Origin: an uncultured Cellvibrio sp.
GTDB taxonomy: Bacteria > Pseudomonadota > Gammaproteobacteria > Pseudomonadales > Cellvibrionaceae
Reading direction: 5' to 3'
DNA: 64,000 nucleotides
Assembly (NCBI GenBank): GCA_937958105.1
Contig: CALFXJ010000059.1
Coordinates: 1-64,000 of the forward strand
This document shows, piece by piece, positions 17,387 through 26,012 of this stretch (positions within the stretch are counted from its first letter, which is position 1; every line of letters begins with the position of its first letter). Both the position numbers and the translations under genes were made by a program. Below the pieces are notes generated by a model. It searched no databases. It was not told where the DNA came from and worked only from the letters and a program-made list of their open reading frames with translations.

Positions 17387-17587
17387 TCATAGCCAGATTT
17401 CCCCCTGTGTCAAATCACGCCCGGCCTTCCCGCCGCCCAGCGCCAGAAAATCGTCCTTGCCACAGAAATAAACGTGGTGTATGGTTTCGCCATGAATAAT
17501 CGCTCTTGGTTTCCTCATATCTCCGCAATGGCCGCACAGGTTAATACCTGTATTCGCGCCTTTCCCGCTATTGGCGGTTAGGTCCAG
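17387..17587 (-). other. Possible small zinc-ribbon ORF or remnant
   Basis: In the 442-base gap between the two Rnk-type genes, a minus-strand stop-to-stop frame encodes INLCGHCGDMRKPRA followed by HHVYFCGKDDFLALGGG. The C-x2-C plus YFC...DFL spacing resembles TRASH/YHS metal-binding motifs with the fourth ligand changed. The only standard start is ATG 17518, after the CxxC, so it is either a remnant or chance. The rest of the gap shows no gene. Confidence 0.25.
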
Positions 17588-17666
17588 CTACTTAACCGCC
17601 TTTATATAATCCGTTGATCAAACACCCCTGTTCGATAGAGCAAGCTAAATTCACAGAGCTAATTCA

Positions 17667-18053
17667 ATGTCCAACCAAAACTATTCTCTTGTCGTATCGT
17701 CAATCGATTATCAGGCTCTCCTTGAGATCATAGAGAGAGATGATTCTCCGGCAGCGGAGGCGCTAGAGGCGGAGCTCGATCGTGCAGATATTGTTAAAGC
17801 AGCCGATTTTCCCCGGGATGTTGTGGCAATGAATGCAGCCGCTACGTTTGTAGATCTGGATTCCGGTGAAGAAACCACAGTTTTTCTGGTATATCCGCAG
17901 GATGCTGATGTCAGTAAAAAGAAGATATCTATTCTCTCTCCTATTGGCACTGCGCTGATCGGGTTACGAATCGGTGACAAGATAGATTGGCCTCTGCCAA
18001 ACGGAAAGACGCGTCGCCTGCAGGTGACATCTGTCACGCCATCCGCAAAATAG
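17667..18053 (+). CDS. rnk: Nucleoside diphosphate kinase regulator
   Basis: A 128-residue protein. The short N-terminal Rnk segment (VVSSIDYQALLEIIERDD) is followed by the GreA-like C-terminal domain (about 50-125: FVDLDSGEETTVFLVYPQDAD, KKISILSPIGTALIGLRIGDKIDWPLPNGK). Rnk influences nucleoside triphosphate balance and can bind RNA polymerase. Length matches the family (about 136). It ends 35 bases before gdhA but there is no sign that the two are functionally tied. Confidence 0.85.
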   Translation: MSNQNYSLVVSSIDYQALLEIIERDDSPAAEALEAELDRADIVKAADFPRDVVAMNAAATFVDLDSGEETTVFLVYPQDADVSKKKISILSPIGTALIGLRIGDKIDWPLPNGKTRRLQVTSVTPSAK

Positions 18054-18088
18054 AATTATCCTTCAGTAAGAATAAACAAGGCTTGCTT

Positions 18089-19435
18089 ATGAATATTATC
18101 AATGAACGATTGAAGAAAATTTTCGACCATGTTGTGCAGCATAATTATGGTGAATTTGAATTTCATCAGGCGGTGAGCGAAGTCATTGAGACGCTCGGGC
18201 CGGTGTTACATAAGCATCCTGAATATGCGGATCAAAAGATTATTGAACGGATCTGTGAACCTGAGCGGCAGATCATTTTTCGAGTGCCCTGGCAGGACGA
18301 TAAAGGCCAGGTACAGATCAATCGCGGTTTCCGCGTAGGTTTCAACAGCGCGCTTGGCCCGTACAAGGGTGGCCTGCGTTTCCATCCTTCAGTGCGCCTC
18401 GGCACTATCAAGTTTCTCGGTTTTGAACAGACTTTCAAGAATGCACTGTCTGGCATGCCGATCGGTGGCGCGAAAGGCGGTTCGGATTTCGACCCTAAAG
18501 GTAAGTCTGACGCGGAAGTCATGCGTTTCTGTCAAAGCTTTATGACCGAGCTTTACCGCCACATTGGTGAGTTCACTGACGTGCCGGCTGGTGATATCGG
18601 CGTGGGCGCGCGCGAGATCGGCTATCTGTTTGGTCAATATAAGCGTATTACCAACCGCTACGAATCCGGTGTATTGACCGGTAAAAATCCTGCCTGGGGC
18701 GGTGCGCTGGTAAGACGTGAAGCTACCGGCTACGGCGCGGTTTATTTTGCCCAGGAAATGCTGCGGGTACGCAAAGACGGGCTGGAAGGAAAAACCTGTG
18801 TGGTTTCCGGTTCAGGCAACGTGGCGATCTATGCCATTGAAAAGCTGCATATGCTGGGTGCAAAAGTGGTCGCCTGTTCTGACTCCAATGGCGTCATCTA
18901 TGATGAGGCTGGACTCAACCTGGATACCATCAAAGAAATCAAAGAGGTGAATCGCGCCCGTATCAGCAGTTACTGTGAGCGCCATCCGAGCGCCAAGTAT
19001 ATTGAGAACGGCAATATCTGGCACATCCCCTGTCAGCTGGCTTTCCCCTGTGCCACTCAGAACGAGATGGACGGCGATTCCGCAGCAACCCTGGTAAAAA
19101 ATGGTTGTATTGCTGTATCAGAAGGCGCAAACATGCCCGTTACGCCCGAAGGTATACGCGTGCTGCTGGAATCCGGTATTGCTTATGGCCCCGGTAAAGC
19201 GGCTAATGCGGGTGGTGTAGCGACCTCTGCTCTGGAGATGCAGCAGAATGCCAGTCGCGATACCTGGACATTCGATTTCACCGAGCAGCGCCTGAAGACC
19301 ATCATGCAGAACATTCATGAGAACTGTTACGAAACGGCTGCCGAATACGGTTCGCCCAATAATTATGTGATCGGTGCAAATATCGTCGGTTTCCGGCGTG
19401 TGGCTGATGCCATGATTGCGTTTGGTGTGATTTAA
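18089..19435 (+). CDS. gdhA: NADP-specific glutamate dehydrogenase
   Basis: A 448-residue enzyme that aminates 2-oxoglutarate with ammonium. ATG 18089 gives the family length (447 in E. coli). The substrate-binding segment PYKGGLRFHPSVRLGTIKFL, the catalytic region MPIGGAKGGSDFDPKGKSD, and the nucleotide-binding fold around VVSGSGNVAIYAIEKLHMLGA are all intact. It provides ammonium assimilation, of interest because a nitrogen-scavenging operon lies at the other end of the window. Confidence 0.95.
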   Translation: MNIINERLKKIFDHVVQHNYGEFEFHQAVSEVIETLGPVLHKHPEYADQKIIERICEPERQIIFRVPWQDDKGQVQINRGFRVGFNSALGPYKGGLRFHPSVRLGTIKFLGFEQTFKNALSGMPIGGAKGGSDFDPKGKSDAEVMRFCQSFMTELYRHIGEFTDVPAGDIGVGAREIGYLFGQYKRITNRYESGVLTGKNPAWGGALVRREATGYGAVYFAQEMLRVRKDGLEGKTCVVSGSGNVAIYAIEKLHMLGAKVVACSDSNGVIYDEAGLNLDTIKEIKEVNRARISSYCERHPSAKYIENGNIWHIPCQLAFPCATQNEMDGDSAATLVKNGCIAVSEGANMPVTPEGIRVLLESGIAYGPGKAANAGGVATSALEMQQNASRDTWTFDFTEQRLKTIMQNIHENCYETAAEYGSPNNYVIGANIVGFRRVADAMIAFGVI

Positions 19436-19498
19436 GCGCACGGACTTTTCGGTGAGTATATGGTCTACTCTGTCACATCAGGTGAACAGAGAGGCCAT

Positions 19499-20272
19499 AT
19501 GAAGATAGCAACCTACAATGTCAACGGCGTTAACGGTCACCTGCCGGTGCTGTTACGCTGGCTGGCAGAATCTCAACCGGATATTGTCTGCCTGCAGGAA
19601 CTGAAAGCCCCGCAGGAAAAATTTCCCGAGCAGGCGATTCGCGACAGTGGTTATACGGCAATCTGGCACGGGCAGAAGAGCTGGAATGGTGTGGCGATTC
19701 TTTCCCGTGTTGGTGAGCCGGTAGAGATTCGCCGCGCGCTGCCCGGCGACCCGGACGATGTTCACAGCCGTTACATTGAAGCCGCAATTCAAGGCATCGT
19801 CGTCGGTTGCCTCTATTTGCCTAACGGTAACCCGGCACCTGGTCCAAAATTCGATTACAAACTGAAATGGCTTGAGCGTTTTACCCAGCATGCGGCGGAG
19901 CTCATTCGCTCCGATACGCCTGTGGTGCTCGCCGGTGATTACAACATCATCCCCACCGAGATAGATGTCTATAAGCCCGAGCGCTGGCTGGATGACGCTC
20001 TGTTTCGTCCGGAAGTACGCGCAGTGTTCTTTGATCTGCTTGCGCAGGGCTGGACTGATGCGCTGCGCCAGCTTCATCCTGATGACATCATCTACACCTT
20101 CTGGGATTACTTCCGCAATGCCTACGGACGCAACGCTGGCCTGCGCATTGATCATTTCCTGTTAAGCCCTGCTTTAAAACAAAAGCTGCACGCCTGTGGA
20201 GTGGATAAGCATGTGCGTGGCTGGGAAAAGACCAGTGATCACGCGCCTGTATGGATAGAGCTGGCCCAATAA
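19499..20272 (+). CDS. xthA: Exodeoxyribonuclease III
   Basis: A 257-residue member of the exonuclease III/AP-endonuclease family that cuts at abasic sites and trims 3' ends during base-excision repair. ATG 19499 (MKIATYNVNGVNGHL) is used. Active-site segments are present: CLQELKAP (metal-binding Glu), GDYNIIPTEIDVY, NAGLRIDHFLLS and the terminal TSDHAPVWIEL with the catalytic Asp-His pair. Confidence 0.93.
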   Translation: MKIATYNVNGVNGHLPVLLRWLAESQPDIVCLQELKAPQEKFPEQAIRDSGYTAIWHGQKSWNGVAILSRVGEPVEIRRALPGDPDDVHSRYIEAAIQGIVVGCLYLPNGNPAPGPKFDYKLKWLERFTQHAAELIRSDTPVVLAGDYNIIPTEIDVYKPERWLDDALFRPEVRAVFFDLLAQGWTDALRQLHPDDIIYTFWDYFRNAYGRNAGLRIDHFLLSPALKQKLHACGVDKHVRGWEKTSDHAPVWIELAQ

Positions 20273-20324
20273 GGTCAGGGGTTGGTGACGAGCACGCGTG
20301 ACCGCGTGACCATTAGTGGCTCGT

Positions 20325-22118
20325 CTACCTCACCCGCTCTAAACTCTGAAAGCTCAGATCAATCGCTTTATACATGTCGAGGCGGGCCGAATGGCCCACG
20401 TCGGGATGGTTAATCTGATTATTCCGTTCGGAGGGCAGGATAGGTGAGGTGAGGTCATCCGCATCGGCAGGTTCAAAGTCCGTTTCGGGGCCAATAGTCA
20501 ACGCACTGCGGCGCAATAGCATGCGCAATTGCTCGGGCGTCAAGGTAGGGTTGATGGACAGCATGGCGGCGATGGTTCCGGTGACCAAGGGTGTCGCATA
20601 AGAAGTACCGCAGTGTCTATCTCCCGTTTCATTTACTGTTGACGTCGATCCCTGGGTACAGGCAGCGGCAGTGATGTCTACCCGCATATCGACGTTGGAA
20701 CTGCGTCGCTTGGTCACATAATGAGGGTCTTTTAAGTCCGCGCCCTTCTTCTTGCTTCGCTCATGGCCGCCAACCACGATCAACTGTTCGGTCACGAAGG
20801 AGGAGGGCAGGCGATACTCATCACTTCCGGAAAATGAAGCGCCGTTACCGGCCGAATTGACGACCACAACATCGGGGTGATTCATTCGCAACCACAGAAA
20901 AAACTCCTCCAGCAGCTCTTCATAACCGCTCATGGCCAGGCCCGAACGGACCAGTGAATCTATCTCTTCCCCTTCCACATTCCGGGCGCCGACCCGGTGA
21001 ATGCCCCAGCTCCAGTTCAGCACCCGGACGCCGTCCTGCACCAGGTTTACCGAGGCTGCAACATTGGCGGTGATGCCGGCGTCGGAGTTTCGTTCGACGA
21101 TAATTTCAAACCCTGGCCCGACTTTGTCGAAGGCCCGCAGAAAACCGCTGTTGCCAGCGTTATCCCACACCGCTGCGAGAATTCCTGCTACGGATGAACC
21201 GTGGGAGTCGGGCTTGTCGCCATCGCGGGCATACAGGCATGTACGTCCGGCCGAGCGGCGACAGTGGCCTGTGTAATCAGCGAAATCAGGTGAATCAAAG
21301 TCAACATTGCGCTCGATAATGCCAATGCGTATTGGGTGAGTTTTGATGGCTTTTTGTGAATTGGAAACTCGTCGCTTGTAATACTCCACCGCGTCCAAAA
21401 AACGATTGGAGATCCATTCCGAATTATGTGCGTCTTCAGATTTTCCTTTGCTGTCGACTTCACCCTCGGCTGGAAAGCCTTCCTCAGCAGATTTTTCGGG
21501 ATTGGTTTCCTCAATAATCACTGCATCCACGGTAATCTCATTACCCAGACGCAGGATGATTGCATCGCGCTCCATAAGATTTTTTGCGGGAAGACGCAGC
21601 TGGTATGTGTTCAGTGGGGGGATCATGCCGACTACCGTGGCGTTATATTTTTTTGCCAGTTCACGTGCTTCTTTCAATCCATCGTACTGTTCTTCGATGA
21701 TCACACTGACAAGGTCAATATAAGTATTCAACCCATCCATATTCTTTGTGACCTCTTCATCGGTAGCGGCCACAACATGGCTTCCCTGGAGGCTTAACCA
21801 GACCGGATTGCTGCTTTGTTTACCAGCTTCAATCCATAAGGCACCGCTTTCATACTGGCTGGTGTGAACGAGAATGCGCAGCAGATTTCCTTCCCGTTTA
21901 ACCTTATTCGAGGGTAACGATTTGCCGTTGAGTTTAACTGTCAATCTGTCGGCTGATAAACCCTCAGCCATGGCAATACAGAACTCCTGAATCTGCTTAT
22001 CAAAAATATTGCCGCAGCGTTCCAGATGCTTGATGCGAACTGCATCGGCCAGGCAAAGGTGCGCAACGAGCAAAAGGAAAAAAGTGATTGGCCAGCGAAA
22101 GCAACACAATTCCCGCAT
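20325..22118 (-). CDS. Exported subtilase (S8) with Glu at the catalytic Asp position
   Basis: A 597-residue protein with a signal peptide (1-26, ending LCLADA). A long N-terminal part of about 240 residues carries no recognised domain. The S8 domain (about 262-545) keeps His306 (DSHGSSVAG), the oxyanion Asn425 (NSAGNG) and Ser506 (CGTSYATPLVTG). At the place of the first triad residue, the usual D-[TS]-G reads IGIIE269-R-N-VD, so the Asp is replaced by Glu and the following Gly is lost. It may be a weak or inactive protease, or use a neighbouring acid (Asp273 or Asp275). It is a single gene, convergent with xthA. Confidence 0.85.
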   Translation of the reverse strand: MRELCCFRWPITFFLLLVAHLCLADAVRIKHLERCGNIFDKQIQEFCIAMAEGLSADRLTVKLNGKSLPSNKVKREGNLLRILVHTSQYESGALWIEAGKQSSNPVWLSLQGSHVVAATDEEVTKNMDGLNTYIDLVSVIIEEQYDGLKEARELAKKYNATVVGMIPPLNTYQLRLPAKNLMERDAIILRLGNEITVDAVIIEETNPEKSAEEGFPAEGEVDSKGKSEDAHNSEWISNRFLDAVEYYKRRVSNSQKAIKTHPIRIGIIERNVDFDSPDFADYTGHCRRSAGRTCLYARDGDKPDSHGSSVAGILAAVWDNAGNSGFLRAFDKVGPGFEIIVERNSDAGITANVAASVNLVQDGVRVLNWSWGIHRVGARNVEGEEIDSLVRSGLAMSGYEELLEEFFLWLRMNHPDVVVVNSAGNGASFSGSDEYRLPSSFVTEQLIVVGGHERSKKKGADLKDPHYVTKRRSSNVDMRVDITAAACTQGSTSTVNETGDRHCGTSYATPLVTGTIAAMLSINPTLTPEQLRMLLRRSALTIGPETDFEPADADDLTSPILPSERNNQINHPDVGHSARLDMYKAIDLSFQSLERVR

Positions 22119-22513
22119 GAAGATTACTCCGGTGTGTGGTGAAGTTTATTGAAGCATGGCCTGGTTATCCTGTTTGTGGGATAGGGCACCATTCCGTGAC
22201 CGTCTGGTCGTGGGAGAAAACTGTCACCATGATGACAGCAATTTCATCTTAGTTTGACGGGCGAATTTAAGTGTCAAAGGGAGGAGGGCGAAGCGGTAGC
22301 AGGTATCGTGAATCCGGTTATGTAACGTGTATCTGATATTTCATAAAAAAGACAAGCTTTGTTAGCCAGATAACAGAGCGGCTGATATTTTAAGATTACC
22401 GTCATAAACAGCTATCACTATAACAATCGTGCCCGAGAGGGATTATTAACGGCTCCGTTTTTTGTCGGAGTAACTTTGAAAGATTTACATACTGATGATT
22501 GAAGGAGTCCGCG
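22119..22513. other. Intergenic region between the subtilase and DUF892 genes
   Basis: 395 bases without a convincing gene. It holds the inverted repeat CTGTCA-N6-TGACAG (22221-22238) and a short hairpin around GGCTCCG/CGGAG near 22450-22475, just before the DUF892 gene. These may be regulatory; no promoter could be assigned with confidence. Confidence 0.4.
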
Positions 22514-23026
22514 ATGACAACAGATCAAATCAATGAAGTGTTGGACTGGTTGCGCGATGCATTTGCGATGGAATTGCAATCTGGTCGGGTATTTACCAAC
22601 CTTGTCGAGCGCATGGAGCAGTATCCGCGTCTGAAGAACAAATTCAAGGAGCACCTTGAGCAGACCTATCGGCAGCAGGAACTGCTGAAGGGTTGTATCG
22701 AGCGTCTGGGAAGCAGCCCCTGCATCATGAAGGATCTTGCCGGAAAAGTGATTGCCTTTGGCCAGTCTGTTGCCGGGATGAGTGTAACGGACGAGGTGGT
22801 AAAGGCTGTCGTAAGCGGCTACGTCTTCAAGCAGATGGAAGTTTCATCCTACACGGTGCTGATTGCGGCCTGCGAAGCTCGCGGTGATCACGAAACCAAA
22901 GCCGTCTGCGAAACTATTCTTGAGCAGGAAGTTGCCATGGCCGATTGGCTGCGTGACAACCTGCCCCTGATTACGCGGGAATTCCTCGCTCGCACCGAAG
23001 ACCTGGAGCTTGCGGTAGAGGCTTGA
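22514..23026 (+). CDS. DUF892 ferritin-like protein (YciE/YciF type), copy 1
   Basis: A 170-residue, all-helical cytoplasmic protein with AAGGAG before the ATG. Ferritin-like four-helix pattern: LDWLRDAFAMELQSGRVF (first Glu), KFKEHLEQTYRQQELLKGCIERLG, GYVFKQMEVSSYTVLIAAC and CETILEQEVAMADWLRDNL. DUF892 proteins are stress-induced (osmotic, stationary phase) in enterobacteria, and some bind a di-iron centre. A close paralogue is at 25482. It shares a two-way terminator with the next gene. Confidence 0.87.
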   Translation: MTTDQINEVLDWLRDAFAMELQSGRVFTNLVERMEQYPRLKNKFKEHLEQTYRQQELLKGCIERLGSSPCIMKDLAGKVIAFGQSVAGMSVTDEVVKAVVSGYVFKQMEVSSYTVLIAACEARGDHETKAVCETILEQEVAMADWLRDNLPLITREFLARTEDLELAVEA

Positions 23027-23048
23027 GTCATCAGGTGACGGCAGATAA

Positions 23049-23075
23049 AAAAGGGCGATAAGTATCGCCCTTTTT
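23049..23075. terminator. Bidirectional terminator
   Basis: AAAAGGGCGATA-AG-TATCGCCCTTTTT forms a perfect stem with T-runs on both strands, placed between two convergent ferritin-like genes. Confidence 0.88.
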
Positions 23076-23091
23076 GTTTATCTATCGATGA

Positions 23092-23712
23092 TTAATGGCC
23101 TTTGCGAAGCATCTTCTCCCGAGACTGTTGCGCCCGCGCTGCACCGATTGCAGTTTCTACATCCTTGACTTCCTCCGGGGGTGGCAGAACCGCTGGGAAT
23201 CCCAGACTTTCGATCCACAACTCTCTGGTCCAGCCTTTGGTGTGATAGAGATGGTGCTCTTCATCTTCGTTAACAGCTTCATAAGCCTGATTCAGAACCT
23301 TGGCTTCCTTCGCAGGTAATTTATCCGCCAGTAAACCAATTAATTCCCAGTTGGAGTGGTCCTTGGTTTCGGCCAATACCACGCATTCGGCGGCTACCAG
23401 CTGGGCCGCTTCAGCATCACCGCCTGATTTGGCCAGTTTGATAGCTGCCAGCAAGGATTCTCCCAGATGAGCGACCACTTCGCGGCCAGGGGTAACAGTC
23501 TCGGGATTCAGTCCTAGTTCTTCAAATACATTGAGCAGAACTTCATGGTGGGTCTGGGTCTCTTCCAGATAACTTTCCCACTCCTTGCGCAGATCCTTAT
23601 TAATAGCGCAGGAAATAGCGGCTTTATAGATTTCGATTCCGCCCTTTTCGGTTTCAAGTGCCTGATATAACAACTCGTGAATTTGCGATTTCTTTCCTGA
23701 TTTGCTGGCCAT
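23092..23712 (-). CDS. Ferritin-like domain protein
   Basis: 206 residues from ATG 23712 (GGAGA seven bases upstream). The N-terminal half has ferritin-type helices: IHELLYQALETEKGGIEIYKAA (Glu ligand), WESYLEETQTHHEVLLNVFEELG (Glu/His), then AAECVVLAETKDHSNWELIG and YEAVNEDEEHHLYHTKGW. The C-terminal 45 residues are a tail with PAVLPPPEEV. It likely binds iron or another metal; role in stress is inferred from its DUF892 and DUF4142 neighbours. An inverted repeat TAACTGA-TGAG-TCAGTTA (23749-23766) lies in its promoter region. Confidence 0.8.
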   Translation of the reverse strand: MASKSGKKSQIHELLYQALETEKGGIEIYKAAISCAINKDLRKEWESYLEETQTHHEVLLNVFEELGLNPETVTPGREVVAHLGESLLAAIKLAKSGGDAEAAQLVAAECVVLAETKDHSNWELIGLLADKLPAKEAKVLNQAYEAVNEDEEHHLYHTKGWTRELWIESLGFPAVLPPPEEVKDVETAIGAARAQQSREKMLRKGH

Positions 23713-23912
23713 GATCGTCTCCATTAACGGTTGCTTGATTTATTGGTCTAACTGATGAGTCAGTTACTTGATGTGACAATGGCTCCGTTGACAAATTCTC
23801 GCCCCGCTCAAGAAAAATAGGAAAAAGAGAAAACAAAAGTAGAGAATGACTCCACTGTCGTTTAAATATCAATTAAAGTATTTAACTACGAAGTTAACCG
23901 AGGGAGATTTTT

Positions 23913-24242
23913 ATGCCTGCATGGCTTCCGTTACTTAAAGCGTCCCTGCCTTATGTTACGCAGATTGTTGCGACCGCATTGCCAGCCTTTACCGCTAAGC
24001 CGGCGGAGGAGAAAACGGATGATTTGACGGCGCAGCAGATTGCTGAGTTGCAATCTGCTGCGACAAACAATGCAGAGTCCATTCATGTTCTGGCGGAGAA
24101 GCTTCAACAGACGATCGAGGGTATAGAGCTGGCCGGAAACGATCTGCAGAAAAAACTTATCTTTTTCCAGCGGCTATCCTATGGCGCCTTAGCCGTTGCG
24201 GCTGTCTCTCTGGTTATCGCGATCGTTTCGCTTCTGACCTGA
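23913..24242 (+). CDS. Small tail-anchored protein, unknown function
   Basis: A 109-residue protein preceded by GAGGGAG. The N-terminus is mildly hydrophobic (WLPLLKASLPYVTQIVATALPAF), the middle is a coiled-coil-like helix (LTAQQIAELQSAATNNAESIH, LAEKLQQTIEGIELAGNDLQKK), and the C-terminus is a transmembrane segment (ALAVAAVSLVIAIVSLL). No family is recognised. Its 3' end overlaps that of the convergent neighbour by 29 bases. Confidence 0.65.
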   Translation: MPAWLPLLKASLPYVTQIVATALPAFTAKPAEEKTDDLTAQQIAELQSAATNNAESIHVLAEKLQQTIEGIELAGNDLQKKLIFFQRLSYGALAVAAVSLVIAIVSLLT

Positions 24243-24582
24243 GCTCTGCGAGTTTTACCAGATCCTCGGGCGAAAAGGGCAGGTCGCCCGGGCGTCTGCG
24301 TGCCTGAGGCGTTTTCTGATCTCCGGGGACGTCTGTCTTACGTTTGTTGCGTAACTGCTGATCAAGGGACTGCCGATAGTTAACGCAGCCTCGGATAAAG
24401 TCGGGCCAGTCCGGCAGAGGAGGAAAGGGGTCGGCCTTCTCCGGTAAAGCCTCCCACAGCGAGGGGTGATGCCAGCACAGATCCTGTCCCCCATTATCCC
24501 GATGCTCGCGAATTACGCTGCGTAATTTTTTTACCTCGTTGATCAATTCCTCTTGGGTCATGAAGTCGAGATCGTCATCCAT
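24214..24582 (-). CDS. Hypothetical protein, 122 residues
   Basis: A soluble protein with AAGGAG before the ATG. The N-terminal helix (MTQEELINEVKKLRSVIREHR) is followed by CWHHPSLWEALPEK and PLPDWPDFIRGCVNYRQSLDQQL, and a basic Pro-rich tail. The WHHPxLW...LP motif recurs in small proteobacterial hypotheticals, but the function is unknown to me. It overlaps the end of the opposite gene. Confidence 0.7.
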   Translation of the reverse strand: MDDDLDFMTQEELINEVKKLRSVIREHRDNGGQDLCWHHPSLWEALPEKADPFPPLPDWPDFIRGCVNYRQSLDQQLRNKRKTDVPGDQKTPQARRRPGDLPFSPEDLVKLAELRSEAKRSR

Positions 24583-24693
24583 ACCTGGCTCCTTCTGTTG
24601 GTGTTATTGGTAAATCCTCAATCATTCTGCGTCTTATTGCAAACAGGTACCGGCTTGTAATTCTTACATCAGGATTCGCTTTTCTGTGAGAGA

Positions 24694-24801
24694 TTACATC
24701 AAACCTTTTTCACTGACGACTTTCACGCGCCGCAAAATCCGCATTTTGTCTTTTAAATTCTTCTTTTTGCGCATGAGTTCCGATTTATAGCGCGTCGGCA
24801 T
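24694..24801 (-). CDS. Possible 35-residue basic protein
   Basis: Minus-strand ORF starting MPTRYKSELMRKKKNLKDKM and ending KVVSEKGLM, with about 15 Lys/Arg residues. No clear ribosome site precedes the ATG. It is kept because of its composition and because it shares K-x-L-K-D-K-x-R with the better supported tiny protein at 16568-16669. It lies in the 275-base gap before the DUF4142 gene, which otherwise shows nothing. Confidence 0.4.
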   Translation of the reverse strand: MPTRYKSELMRKKKNLKDKMRILRRVKVVSEKGLM

Positions 24802-24857
24802 GGTTTTAGCTTAGTCATATAACCCGTTGGCAACTCTTTATGTGTTGGAGGAATATT

Positions 24858-25451
24858 ATGAGCAAGTTGAAATTATTATGGACTGGTCTTCTGGTTTTAT
24901 CGTTGTCTGTCTTCAGTCTCGCCGCTAATGCAGACGTGGATGCAGAGGAATTCGTTGAAGAAGCATCGGCAAAAGGTCTGGCTGAGATAGAAACCGCGAG
25001 GATGGCATTGAACAAAGGAACAGCACCTGAAGTTAAGGCATTCGCCCAGCAGATGCTTGATGATCATACGGCAGCAAATAAAGAGCTGGCCGCTATTGCA
25101 AAGGGAAAAGACCTGAAAATTGCAGACGATGCGGAGCTTATGAACAAAGCCAAGGCATTTATCCTGAAACAGCGGGATGGTGAATCTTTCGATGAGGCCT
25201 ACGCCAATAACCAGGTTGTGGCTCACGAACAAACGATCGAACTCTTCCGGGAAGCGGTGAATCTCCGTGATCCTGAACTCAAGGCATTTGCTCAGAAGAC
25301 CCTGCCAAAACTCGAGCATCATCTGCGGATGGCTCAGGACCTGGTTACACTGACATCTGCCGCCGAAGCAGAGGCGGAGAATCGTTACGATGTCACGCCC
25401 GAAAGCCGTGGTGGAAGTCCTCGTCCGGCACCCGCAACCAGCCCACGGTAA
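24858..25451 (+). CDS. DUF4142 exported ferritin-like protein
   Basis: 197 residues from ATG 24858 (GGAGGA upstream). The signal peptide runs to about residue 26 (SLAANADVDA). The DUF4142 helices follow: FVEEASAKGLAEIETARMALN, VKAFAQQMLDDHTAANKELAAIA, VVAHEQTIELFREAVNLRDPELKAFA and LPKLEHHLRMAQDLV, with His/Glu at positions expected for a ferritin-like bundle. The tail is Pro/Arg-rich. It acts in the periplasm and is the first gene of a run with the DUF892, Csp and P450 genes (31-, 18- and 29-base gaps). Confidence 0.88.
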   Translation: MSKLKLLWTGLLVLSLSVFSLAANADVDAEEFVEEASAKGLAEIETARMALNKGTAPEVKAFAQQMLDDHTAANKELAAIAKGKDLKIADDAELMNKAKAFILKQRDGESFDEAYANNQVVAHEQTIELFREAVNLRDPELKAFAQKTLPKLEHHLRMAQDLVTLTSAAEAEAENRYDVTPESRGGSPRPAPATSPR

Positions 25452-25481
25452 TTCCGCGGAGAAGCGATCAAGGAGCCAGCA

Positions 25482-25994
25482 ATGACAACAGCCCATGTAG
25501 GACACCTGTTGGATTGGCTGCGTGATGCTCATGCTATGGAGCAGCAGGCCGAGGCCATGCTGAAGGATCTCGTCACCCGGCTGGAGCACTACCCCAAGCT
25601 GCGCGCGCGCGTTGAAGTTCATCTGGAAGACGCGCGCCGCCAGCAGGACATGTTGAAAGGGTGCATTGAACGTCTGGGCAGCAGCCCGTCCATATTAAAG
25701 GATCTGATGGGACGGGTAGTTGCGTTCGGGCAATCAGTATCGGGGATGATGGCGAGTGATGAAGTGGTCAAAGGGGCAATGAGCACCTATGTCTTCACGC
25801 ACATGGAAATTGCGTCTTACACCATCCTTATTGCTGCTGCAAAAGCTATCGGTGATAAAGAAACCCAGCGCGTCTGCGAGGATATCCTGCAGCGGGAAAT
25901 TGAGATGGCCGAATGGTTGCGGGGTTACCTGCCGGAAGTGACCAGGACGTATTTAATGCGCTCTGAACATACCGCAACGACCGTGAAGCGCTGA
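25482..25994 (+). CDS. DUF892 ferritin-like protein, copy 2
   Basis: A 170-residue paralogue of the gene at 22514, with the same length and closely matching segments (LLDWLRDAHAMEQQAEAML, QQDMLKGCIERLGSSPSILKDL, VAFGQSVSGMMASDEVVKG, EIEMAEWLRGYLPEV). AAGGAG precedes the ATG. The duplication within about 3 kb shows that the island grew by local copying. It is probably cytoplasmic and metal-binding. Confidence 0.87.
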   Translation: MTTAHVGHLLDWLRDAHAMEQQAEAMLKDLVTRLEHYPKLRARVEVHLEDARRQQDMLKGCIERLGSSPSILKDLMGRVVAFGQSVSGMMASDEVVKGAMSTYVFTHMEIASYTILIAAAKAIGDKETQRVCEDILQREIEMAEWLRGYLPEVTRTYLMRSEHTATTVKR

Positions 25995-26012
25995 ACCGAT
26001 CAGGAGTGAAAG

